Of a stretch of DNA of 64,000 nucleotides, positions 10,686 through 20,494 are shown in pieces. The stretch spans positions 1,184,456 to 1,248,455 of the forward strand of contig MU004198.1 of the NCBI GenBank assembly GCA_010093605.1. The letters run 5' to 3'. Source of the stretch: Lophium mytilinum. Lineage: Eukaryota; Ascomycota; Dothideomycetes; Mytilinidiales; Mytilinidiaceae. The position numbers were made by a program, and so were the translations under genes. Within the stretch, counting starts at the first letter, position 1. The number at the start of each line of letters is the position of its first letter. The notes beneath the pieces are model-generated. The model searched no databases, was not told the DNA's origin, and saw nothing but the letters and a program-made list of their open reading frames with translations.

Positions 10686-12567
10686 TCAAACGCTCTTCGT
10701 AGTCACTTCAAAGAGTCCTCCCTTCTCTTCAGATCCCGAATCATGATCGAAACTCGTTCGCTTTTCACACTCGGCCGCCCACTCCGCCTGGCTTAAGAAC
10801 GCAGCGCGAGCCTTAGTGTCTTCAGCCTCTGCCACCTTCCATTGCTTCACGACTTGCATCCTCTTCGCCTCACTCCGGATTTCAAAGGCCATTTCAAACG
10901 GATCTGGCTTCACGATCAGGAGCGAGTTTGACTTTTCGAGCGGAACCTCGATTTCTTCGCCGGTTACAGGGTCGATTTTACGCTTGAGGTTGAACGCCCA
11001 AGCCAAGCCGCCAGCAGCGAGTAGCATCTCGTCTTGCGTGATGGACATGCCGAGACATTGTCGCTGGCCCCATCCAAAAGACGTCATTCCTTTGATACTG
11101 GGATACTTCGTCAAGGGAACTTGGAACGTAGGCCAGGAAGGTTCAAGCCAGCGTTCAGGACGGAAGCTGTACGGATCTGGATATTTAACGGGATTGCGTA
11201 GAAAGGCAAAGTCGAGAGGAAGAATACGAGTCCCCTTGGGAATGAACATGCCGTTGAAGGAATCGTCGGCTTCGAGTTCGTGGGCGACGCCTGCGGGCTT
11301 TTGTCAGTGGCAGGAAACTTAGGACGAGGGCGAGTACTGCTTACCTGTAGGCACATTCGGCTTCCAACGCATAGCCTCCTTGATGCACGCACGAAGCGTC
11401 GGCAGATTCGGGGAGTCGTTCAGCGTAGGCATACGGTCGCCACAAGCGTGTTCAATCTCCCTCTGGCATTTTTCGAGCCACTCCGGGTGATGGACCATAC
11501 ACACCAGGAAGTAGTATAGGGGGCCAGCCACAGTGAAGATGCCTACGAGAGCCATCATTCCGATGACCGACGACGCTTCGTAATCGTTAGAGATGTTACT
11601 CTTACGGCCCATGTCTGCGGCGTCGAGGAATTGTCGTGTGAAGCAGGGACGCTGCTTCCCCTCTGCCATCTTCTGTTTCGTCTCCTGGAACCGGGCCATC
11701 CACCACTCCTGTTGTTCATCGTGTCGTTTCCTTTCAGCGATTTTCCAAGGGTTCATAAAGACCGGAAGATGCCACAATGGCGTCAGCACATTAGTGATTG
11801 GGCCCGCCGGGGACATCTGAGTGAGCAGCCCCCATGCGCTCTTAGTGCAATAGGCGCTCAAACTAGGATCGTCCCAGGTAAGCTGGCACATGACCTTGGA
11901 CGCCATGTCTTCGAGGGAGAAAGCGAAGTTGTCTGGTTCGTTCAGAAGATTGTAAAGCCACCGCTTCACTTCGAAGTCCATCACCCCGTAATAGTGTGCG
12001 TTGCTGGCTTCAGTAAGGTAGGAGTGAGTGAACTTCCGTTGACGAGCCCAGTATTCTGAGAAGAAATGTTAGTGTGTGTATAAGGCCGGCAAGGGTTTAT
12101 CTTTGATAAATGAGAGATGAAGAGAGACAGAGTTTTAGAAACCCCCATAGTGAGTACAGCAGGAGAGAAGTCTACTTACGATTTTTACCCATCAAGGGAA
12201 GATACTCCATCGAACCATGCGTACTCTTCGAATCAAACAACGACCGTATTACGGGACGATCCGAATATATCTTAGCGCGCTTGACCAGCAGCTCCTCGGC
12301 CATTTTCTCGTCCGAAACGATAACGAAGTTCGCACCGAGCATCTTCGTGCGATAGATAGGTCCGTATACGTCGGACCATTCCTTAAACTTCAACCACATG
12401 AAGTTGATTGGGAGATCGTGGACTCGACCAACCCAAGGAATCAACCAAGGTCCTGGCATTCCTTGAACGTTAAACTTGGCATTGCGACGGGCGAGTGCTT
12501 CGGAGATGGCGTAGAGGGCAACGCTGAAGATTGCAATTGCTAAAACGAGGACTGTGACGGGATGCAT
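10686..12567 (-). CDS. Cytochrome P450 monooxygenase
   Basis: Three exons, 12567-12180, 12055-11345 and 11290-10686 (introns 124 and 54 bp); 567 aa. An N-terminal membrane anchor (VTVLVLAIAIFSVALYAI) is followed by the hinge PGPWLIPWVGRVHDLP. The K-helix ExxR is EAMR, the PERF-type motif is FRPERW, and the heme loop is FGWGQRQCLG with Cys near residue 445. The I-helix reads VGIFTVAGPLYYFL: the usual acid-Thr pair after AG is absent, which is rare and seen in P450s with unusual oxygen chemistry. The tail after the heme Cys is about 120 residues, longer than the common 50-70, and ends in a charged stretch. ER-bound oxidase; substrate unknown. It is the first gene of a run with an FAD monooxygenase, NmrA-like, SnoaL-like and DUF1772 genes. 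Confidence 0.93.
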
Positions 12568-14368
12568 GGCTTCGGTAGGTGATTTATCACGTGTCCGGTT
12601 GAAACAAGGAGGTGATGTAGCGAGCGTATGCTAAGGAGTAGCAGTTGACGTATAAAGAGTTTCAAACGAGGCAGAAGTGTCAAACTGCCGCGTAGCGATT
12701 GTCGAGGAGCAGAGAGTGAGTGAGGATACACTCAATAGATCGAAGTGGAAATATGGTATGTGACTTCTCAGCAGTAAACAAGGTCCGCGAAATTTCTAAA
12801 AGCGGACAAATGGTAGCCCGATAGTGCAAGAGGTTTTCTGGGGCTTCAAGGGGTCTTCAGGCGTCCAGGTCTTCAAGTACACTCGCTGCACAGGGATATC
12901 ATCAGACGATCATTCCACGAGCAAGTTTCGGCCTATCTCTGACACCCTCGATAAACACTAATCCAACAATCAAGTTGCGATCGAAGACCCTATCTTCCCG
13001 CATTAGAGTGGTATTCAAGATCTTTGACAGGGACTTTCGGGAATACCACCTGGGTGTAGAGGCCAGTGGCAAGGCTCGGTGCGGGTGGCTTGTGGATGGG
13101 CTGAACAGCGCACAAGGTACATTGTCCTGGCATCGAAAGAGTATCAAATGGCGAGACAAACGACGTAAGGCCAATGAAAGAGGCGGAAGTATGGCCATGA
13201 AGCTTTCACAGGGGTAGAGCTAGTGATGGCAGTCGGTCCTAGCTTCGAGCGGTCGTGATAACGAACTGTTTCCAGTCTTGGACCGTTGACGACAACGTCT
13301 CAAGGCCGGGGCAAGGCTTTGCAAAAGCTCACAGGGGTGCCGACAACGCTGTCACCCACTTTCGTGTGCTGAGCCTGGTGAATTGGGCTAGCTCATGTTT
13401 CCCCTCTCGACATCTGCCAGGTATCATGCTCCCGTTCTTTGGAATAGCTTCTAACAACTCAGCGACTTGCCTATCACACCTCTCTCTGGTAGGTTGACAA
13501 AATCGCACTCGGGCGACACCACATGGCAGCCTTGCGTCTGACCAACATCCTAGCCGTCTCCTTACGCGATAAACGTGGTTAGGCTGAAAGCTTCCGCAGT
13601 ATCGGCTTCCGGACATTTCTGTTGCTTCCAAGCGAAAGCCGATCTGTACCCCATGTGGCGCTTTCCAGGGCAGTTGTTACCAAGCAACATGCAGATGTAG
13701 GGTTCCGTCTCCCTCGTGAGCTTCATGACATGACGTTGGTGGTTCACAATGCTGGCGACATCTCATCCAGGACAGCCCTGGGGCCGTCCGCAACCCCACC
13801 CCGGTGCAGATACACTAATGCAATCAAAACACCCTAGAATAATTCCCGACGGCATCTGGGCCACTCGGGCTGGTCCGCGTCGATTGTGTGGATCCGTGGT
13901 AGCATCTCTCGCCTAAAGAGCTAGCTTCTTGATATGACCCCAACACCAACACCCCTCTCTATGACTCCATCATCGGCCCAAAAAATGCAGCAGTTGACAA
14001 ATCATGTCTATTGAGGGCATGGGTATCTGATTCGATTGTTGCTATCTAGCCGTGAGAAACTCGGGTACCTGCCGTCTCGCGCTCTTGCTGGGAAACAACA
14101 AACAACCGGCTACCAGTTGCCTCTCCTAAGGGGAACGGCACCCCACCGCAGACCCCGTGGGTATTCAGCTGAATTCACCGACCCGCCGACCGTCAGCGGA
14201 TTCCAAGTAGTCAATGCAGCCCGCAAGAAGCACAGCGTCAGAGCACAATCTTTAACTGATTCCTCGGGTCTACTTCATTCGCGTGCTGTCCGCAAGACTA
14301 ACGTTGACAACACCGCTCACTTTTCAACACTCATCAATAATACACCTACGGTACTACAGGCAGGCACG
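12568..14368. other. 1.8-kb divergent promoter region between P450 and FAD monooxygenase
   Basis: No convincing gene. The two flanking start codons face away from each other, so this block holds both promoters. A CACGTG-containing stretch (near 12589) lies close to the P450 start. Small open frames show no family resemblance. Confidence 0.45.
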
Positions 14369-16077
14369 ATGCCGCACTCACTCACCAGCGAAGAATCGAC
14401 AATGCCTTCCAAACCAGTTGGCGAGTACCCGAAGACTGGGATCGATGTCTTGGTCATCGGTACGGGCCTGGCAGGTCTGACGGCCGCGATTGAATGCGTT
14501 CGCAAAGGCCATAGTGTTAGAGTCCTTGAGCGCAATGCCACTATCAATACTGCTGGTACGTGTCTCTAGCAAAAGACTCTTACCTTCACACTCGAACATC
14601 ATTTAATGTGTTTGCAGGTGACATGTATTTCATGGGCCTAAGCGCCACCCGCTTCTTCAAGCATTGGCCAGAACTCGCAAAGGAATACGATGAGATCTCC
14701 CTCCACAATGCTTGGATTGAGACTTTCAAGCATACCGGCGAGGTCGTGATCACCCCGAAGAAGGTCGCGGATAGGCTCAAGGCGGATGGCCTGGATCCCA
14801 AGACTCCTCCGGGCACTTTCCAGATGCGGCCGCTTATTTACAAGATGTTTGTGCGCCAGCTTGAGCGACTGAACATCCCTATAGAGTTCAATCGCCGCGT
14901 GGTTGACTATTTCGAGGATGAGAAGACCGGCAAGGGTGGCTGTGTCACCGAAGACGGAAAGCGTTACGAAGCTGATGTCGTGATCGCCGCTGATGGTGTG
15001 GGCTCGAAGTCCCAGAAACTCGTTGGTGGTCAAGTTCGTGCGAGGTCGTCTGGTCGAGCTATGTGGCGTGCCGCGTTCCCCATTGAGCACTTGGACCAGA
15101 ACCCGGAGGTGAAGGAGTTCTTCAAAATGATGCCTGGCAACGAGCCAATCGTGCGGACATGGCTAGGGTGAGTGGACAAACCTCCAAACATCACGGTAGC
15201 CAATACTGACACCCAGAAGCCCCTCTACATATGCCTTAACGCTCACTCGTGAAGATGTGATGGTTTGGATTGTTAACCACGACGTGAGCCTCCCAATTCC
15301 TGCTTCCGATAATTAGCGCTAACATCTCAGGTCACGGGAACCGAAGCTGAGAGCTGGAACCACACGATCGACAAGCAAGAAGTTCTCGACGGCTTAGACA
15401 AGATGCCTGGCATGGAGAAGCACAAGTGGGCTCCCATCTTCAAGGACCTCGTCAACTGCACTCCTCCAGACACCATCATCAACTTCGAGCTCCTTTGGCG
15501 TAACCCCCAGCCGAAATGGTGCTCTCCCGGCGCCCGTGTGATCCAGATCGGGGATAGCGCGCACTCCTACCTCCCCGCGTCCGGAAACGGTGCCACGCAG
15601 GCGATCGAAGATGCAATCTCTCTTGCCTCGTGCCTCCAGGTCGGTGGGACTGAGAACGTGCCGGACTCCGTCCGCGCACATATCCGATTCCGGTAAGTCT
15701 TCTTCCCAATGTTGCCGTTGTCCGTTGTTACTCATGTGTACTGTAGTTTCATCCGCAACTCTTGTGCTCAGAAACTAGGGTTCTCCAACGCCGAGCTGCT
15801 CCAAGACACGGATTGGGATAAGGTGAAGCTGAACCCCCGCCGCGCAGCTCCTCGTCTGCCAAAGTGGGTTTGGGAGCATGATCCCGAGGCGTACGCGCAC
15901 GAGAACTATGCCCAGTGCGTGAAGAGCATCAAGGCAGATGTCCCGATGGAGAATGAGACCTCGTTCCCGCCGAATTATCCCAAGGGCTATACGTATAAGC
16001 CTTGGAACATCGAAGATATCATGGAGGATATGAGGAATGGAAAGGAGATCGACCTGGGTCCGGGTGATTGGAACTAG
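14369..16077 (+). CDS. FAD-dependent monooxygenase (salicylate hydroxylase-like, group A)
   Basis: Five exons, 14369-14555, 14618-15167, 15217-15283, 15331-15692 and 15747-16077; 498 aa, all junctions in phase. The dinucleotide fold VLVIGTGLAGLTAA (GxGxxG at residues 31-36) ends in RVLER. The middle DG-type motif is VIAADGVGSKSQKLVGG and the second FAD motif is QIGDSAHSYLPASGNGATQA. The C-terminus has the NYAQCVKS / FPPNYPKGY / PWNIEDIM region of long fungal members of this family. Known reaction type: NAD(P)H-dependent hydroxylation or decarboxylative hydroxylation of aromatic or polyketide substrates; the substrate here is unknown. An in-frame Met at 14402 is an alternative start. Neighbours suggest a shared pathway with the P450. 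Confidence 0.93.
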
Positions 16078-16691
16078 ACTAGGTGATGGGCGTGTAGAAG
16101 ATAGGCGACAGCTTAGACATTGCTTAGTGAAGCCATTGGAGTTTATGGTCTCTTGATGTAGAGAGTAATGCTTCAAAAACTTGGTGTTCGTAAAGTCGTA
16201 CATGTACGGGTTCAAAGTTGATAGATTAGACATGTGATGACGACACCATTGCCTGATCTGCTCCTCATGGCCTAACCTTGTAGGATAACGCCAATGGTCG
16301 AGATAACAGCCTCTGTGGGCTTTCAAGGGGCGGTGGATGGCAGCTCTTCGAAGGCAGCTTTGGTGATCCGTAGTAAAGACAGCTTATTTCTGTAGTTCTA
16401 GGGAAAGAGACCCACTAATGTTTGCTTCAACAACAAACAACGTTAATGCTACAGCAAGCTCAAGGTTTGCTTATATTTAGGTCTGGATAACGAAACGAGA
16501 TACTATTAATGAAAGAGAATGTCTAGGATCGACTTTTATCGAACGTGGTACGCGTTGTCCCAGTACCAGCGCTGAAGGTTTCGTTCCGAACCATGTGTGC
16601 GGCCGCCTATATAATTATAGAACGCCTTACGGCTACAGCCTCATCCCTTCATCGCTACCGTATTCCCATTGCTCTTCAACGGATCAACCCA
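16078..16691. other. Convergent 3' flanks
   Basis: Between the stop codons of the FAD monooxygenase (+) and the NmrA-like gene (-). No gene seen. Confidence 0.45.
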
Positions 16692-17663
16692 CTACTCTTC
16701 CCTCTCCACAAACGCGCTTCTCTCCCTCAACCAAGTCTCGAAATTCATCACCCCCTCCTTGCTATTCAAATCCTCAACATCAACGCCATACCCATCCGTC
16801 GCGAACCACGTAACCATCAAGTTAACCTCCTTCACCAACCGCATCAGCACGCTCCCAAGCACCCAATACGTCGCCGGCGCCGCACTCCCCGTCGCCTTCT
16901 TGAACGTAGCATCCAACTCCGCAAACGTCAACTTCGACCCCGCAATCCCAATCGCGGTGCAGAAATACCGCGGATCCGTCGGCGCCGCAAACGCCTTCTG
17001 CGCAAACCGCCCAATATCAACCACACTAACCCACTCATTCGGCTTCTCGCGCATGGTATCGCGCATCGCGGCCAAGAACACCTTCGTCGGCATGCCCGGG
17101 ACCAGATTCTCCATGAACGCAACCGGACGCAGCACCGTCCAGCTCATCTTCGCGCCCTTGGCGCCAGCCGTGTCGCGTAGGTGGTGCTCGATGCGGTGCT
17201 TGCTCTGGAAATGCGGGATCGGGGTCTCGACGTCCCAGGAGGATTTGTCGCCGCCGCGGTCGACGGAGCTGTAGACGAGGTGTTTCACGCCGCGCGCGAT
17301 GCTCTCGTTGATGAGGTTTTTGCCTTGTGCGACTTCGCTTTCGAAGGTTACGCCGGCGCCCATGGAGATTTGGACGGAGTAGACGCCCCAGATTTTGGTG
17401 GTGGCGTTTCCGGATTGTTCGAGGACTTTTTCGGCTTCGTTAAAGATCTCGGGGATTGCGTTGAGGTCGCCTTGGACGAGGTGGAGGCCTGGGTATTGCT
17501 TTTCGAGCTTCTGGGCGGAAGGAGAGGAGACATTGCGAGTGACTGCTAAGAGTAGGAATTTCTTCTCGGAGCGTGAAGCGTCTTCGGCGTGTAGGGCGGC
17601 GATCACGGCTGATCCCTGATTGCCAGTTGCGCCAGTGATGAGAATGGGTTTTGGGGACGCCAT
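16692..17663 (-). CDS. NmrA-like NAD(P)-binding protein
   Basis: Single exon, 323 aa from Met at 17663; the frame is open to 17744 but the added 27 residues look like 5' leader. The N-terminus ILITGATGNQGSAVI is the NAD(P)-binding GxxGxxG motif of atypical short-chain dehydrogenases of the NmrA/HSCARG type. Later parts are IWGVYSVQ, GVKHLVYSSVDRGGD and a WTVLRP block. The usual catalytic Tyr-x3-Lys is not evident, in keeping with redox-sensor or reductase-like members. It could act as an isoflavone-reductase-like enzyme or as a redox-sensing regulator. Convergent with the FAD monooxygenase. Confidence 0.9.
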   Translation of the reverse strand: MASPKPILITGATGNQGSAVIAALHAEDASRSEKKFLLLAVTRNVSSPSAQKLEKQYPGLHLVQGDLNAIPEIFNEAEKVLEQSGNATTKIWGVYSVQISMGAGVTFESEVAQGKNLINESIARGVKHLVYSSVDRGGDKSSWDVETPIPHFQSKHRIEHHLRDTAGAKGAKMSWTVLRPVAFMENLVPGMPTKVFLAAMRDTMREKPNEWVSVVDIGRFAQKAFAAPTDPRYFCTAIGIAGSKLTFAELDATFKKATGSAAPATYWVLGSVLMRLVKEVNLMVTWFATDGYGVDVEDLNSKEGVMNFETWLRERSAFVEREE

Positions 17664-18947
17664 GATTGAGGTTGGGAGACGACGGAAAGAGCTGGAAGCA
17701 GTGATAAGGTGTACTTTTGGACGGGAGAGCTCATCGTAAGACATTCAAGGGTAGGTATGCAGTAAGTCGTACGCCACTGATGCTTTCGTGCGTTCATGCA
17801 CGCGTCGAGCTGTCAAAGTTTACTCGGGCGTACGGCATATTGCGTGCCGTTCGGAGATGTTGTCTGTCCCTCATGGCCAACAGCTGTCAAAAGCTACTCA
17901 GGGTAAGCGTTTCTCCATTTTTCCTATCATTTCTCCTGCTTCGTACATAGTAAGGTTGCGCCATTTCTAAGAAGGTGAATACGCTATTTCTCTAGCAAGC
18001 TTACTGCAAGCTTGGAAAGCATTACAGCCTCGAAGCCTGCAGTAGATACGCCGGTCTCTCGAATTGCCCGGAGCACCGACAGGTACGGCTGCAGTTACAC
18101 CCTTGTACATATGGCAGTTCCCGGGGCAGCCGGGCGGCCATGCTGTGGCCGCTAGCTAGGCACGTGCCAATGGCATCTCAGGTGCATTGCATAGCGCCCA
18201 CTCAAGCCTCTAGTAGGGTCAAGGTATATCGACGAGTTCTGGCTTTTCATAGCTCTCAGACTCTCGACCATCTCCTAACCCATGTCGAGGCCTTCACAGG
18301 CCGTTTGAACTCGCGGTATGTGGTTTCCCGAAAGCAGTCCATAATCCACCGTTCTATCATTGCTCTTTCTGAAGAGATTAAGATTTATTCACTGTAATGC
18401 CACTCAACGCCTCATTCACACTGAATCGGGGTCCAAGTGGCATCGAAAAATTACAGCGTTTCAACCGTTTACATCTGGCCTACCCCAGGTGGGTCGTGAC
18501 GTTCACGATCCAATTTAGCGAGGCACTAGGGCTGCATACCCGCCGCTAGGCGAGCATGCTAACTCCAATCCAGACTACTACTTCTAGTACACCTTTTTGA
18601 TGCACACCAGGCACACCAGCCAGCATCCCGCATTGAGCCGTCGTCGGCCAAATAACCTCCCGCATAATCAGGCCCATCATCCTTGACACCCAGCCTACCT
18701 TAACCGCAACCGTGGTGGAGAACCGAAAGCTGCATGCGTGGACGTAGCAGTAGCCCAAGAATCATTCACCCAATTCCGGACAGCTCATAGCAACTAGTCA
18801 TCGGAGACTCGGCGTCAGCACCAGCACCAGCACCAGCACCAACACCACCCACCATCTACCCACCAAACCCCATCTCAGTATTCGTACACCCTTCGTACAT
18901 ACATAGGTCGTACATATATATTACCAAACACCACCAAAGCACTAGCA
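17664..18947. other. Divergent promoter region, NmrA-like / SnoaL-like genes
   Basis: 1.28 kb with no convincing gene. A TATATATT at 18914-18921 sits about 30 bp before the ATG at 18948. A CAGCAC microsatellite lies at 18816-18850. Confidence 0.4.
18816..18850 (+). repeat. CAGCAC microsatellite
   Basis: Short tandem run of CAGCAC units, decaying to CAACAC, in the 5' region of the SnoaL-like gene. Confidence 0.8.
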
Positions 18948-19571
18948 ATGGCGAAAGCAGACAACATCACACAAAGTACCACCACAACAACCATCGAGAA
19001 CTCCCTCTCTGCCGCCACTGCGAACATGACCATCGCCACTCCCACCAGCAACGGCCACACATCTACACCGTCGAAACTCGACAAACCAGCGTCTACTACA
19101 GCTCCTACGGCACCCCCAACTTCAGCACTCACCCAAGCCGCCCTAGACTTCCTCAAAGATTTCTCTACCCTCTCACCCGCCATCATCACATCCCACTGCA
19201 CGCCGGACTTCACGCACTCCATCTCGCCCGCCTCGCTTGCGCTGCCCTCGCGGAATCTGGAAGAGTTCAAGACGCACTCGGCCCGCGTGTACTCACTATT
19301 CTCGACGTGGGAGATCGTGCCGGACACCGTCTTCGAGGATGTTGGGAAGAGCACGGTCGTGGCGCATGCCAAGATGGGGGGGAAGGTGAAGGGGCGCGCG
19401 CTAGGGGACGTGGACTTCTGGAAGAACGAGGCAGTGTTCTGGATCGAGATGGGGGAGGTTGAGGGGAGGTGGATGGTCAAGGCGGTCAGAGAGTTTGTGG
19501 ATAGCAAGCTCGGGGAGGAGCTGAGGAGGAGGTTGACTGGGACAGCCAAGGAGAGGACGTTGGAGGAGTAG
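18948..19571 (+). CDS. SnoaL/NTF2-like fold protein
   Basis: Single exon, 207 aa. A Ser/Thr/Pro-rich leader (residues 1-62) is followed by a small alpha+beta domain: LTQAALDFLKDFSTLSP, HCTPDFTHSISPASL, VYSLFSTWEIVPDTVFED, DFWKNEAVFWIEM and RWMVKAVREFVDS. This is the pattern of fungal SnoaL-like/NTF2-like proteins, where a cone-shaped pocket binds small hydrophobic ligands. Members include polyketide cyclases and dehydratases of secondary metabolism, but many have no known reaction. The position beside P450, FAD monooxygenase and DUF1772 genes fits a pathway role (inference). The leader could be trimmed if a later Met (residue 27) is used. Confidence 0.7.
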   Translation: MAKADNITQSTTTTTIENSLSAATANMTIATPTSNGHTSTPSKLDKPASTTAPTAPPTSALTQAALDFLKDFSTLSPAIITSHCTPDFTHSISPASLALPSRNLEEFKTHSARVYSLFSTWEIVPDTVFEDVGKSTVVAHAKMGGKVKGRALGDVDFWKNEAVFWIEMGEVEGRWMVKAVREFVDSKLGEELRRRLTGTAKERTLEE

Positions 19572-19886
19572 GGGAATGGGGTGGTGTTGATGGGATTGGG
19601 GATGCCCGGTAGACTCGAGGGGCTAGATGGGGTTGGATTAATGGGGTAGATGATGGTCTGGATTATGGTCCAGGATTAATGGTATGATGATCAGTTATAG
19701 ACATTTGCAACTGATTGGGTAGTTATATACGACTGAGATGGTTTCTTACCCTCAAAGAATGGATAATCACACACTACCTAAACATTCATCGACTCAATTC
19801 GTCCATAACACACCTACGAACAATCTTTGCTCAATCCGCTACACTTCTTCTCTTCTGACTTCCAGTACTCTCAAATCCCCCCACAT
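19572..19886. other. Convergent 3' flanks
   Basis: Between the SnoaL-like stop and the DUF1772 stop. No gene seen. Confidence 0.45.
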
Positions 19887-20494
19887 CTACAAAAAGAAAC
19901 TCTGCCAAAGCGCCAACGACCCCGCAACCAGCGGATTCAAGATCCTAACCCTATTCCAACTCGCCCACTGCCGCGCCACCGCCTCCGCATTCTCCATCTC
20001 CTCCACACTCGCCCTCCCCGCCAGCGCCTCCAGCTTATCATTCAGCGGCTGCATATTCCGCGCCGAATGCACAATCGTAATCAAATGGCACACCGCACTA
20101 ACCGCATAAACCCTCCAATCCGCCTGAGCACTCCCCTTGACAGAAGAAGTAGACTGGCGATACAGATACACGGCGACGGCGCCGTAGCCGAGGAAGCCGA
20201 GCATGCTGATGGGGCGGAAGAACTGGTTGCCGACGGTCCAGCAGAGCGGCCACTGGCGGCCGAGGAGCTGGGCGCGGGAGGTGTGGGAGGGGGATTTGGC
20301 GGGGGGGAAGTCGACGAGGAGGGCGGGGACGGTCATGAAGGATTGGGTGATGGCGTTGCCTGGGAGTATGTCTTAATAACTTACACCAAATAAAAATACG
20401 AAAGGGATAGAAGAGAAGAGGCTGTACCGACGAGGATGTAGGACATGGAAATGCAGCTGCCCGCGATTGACTGGATGAGTGTGTTTGACGCCAT
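19887..20494 (-). CDS. DUF1772 (anthrone oxygenase-like) membrane protein
   Basis: Two exons, 20494-20428 and 20359-19887, intron of 68 bp (GTACAG..CCCAG); 179 aa. The short first exon codes MASNTLIQSIAGSC..SYILVG and joins in phase to NAITQSFMTVPALL. The rest has a GRQWPLCW segment, a hydrophobic MLGFLGYGAVAVYLY helix, YAVSAVCHLITIV with the conserved-looking His, NDKLEALAG, and RQWASWNRVRILNPLVAG before a last helix. This is the DUF1772 layout: four membrane helices and the R..W...N.(V/I)R motif. Family members such as the anthrone oxygenases of anthraquinone pathways oxidise polyketide intermediates, and many others have no known role. The location at the end of the metabolic run supports a pathway function. 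Confidence 0.85.
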
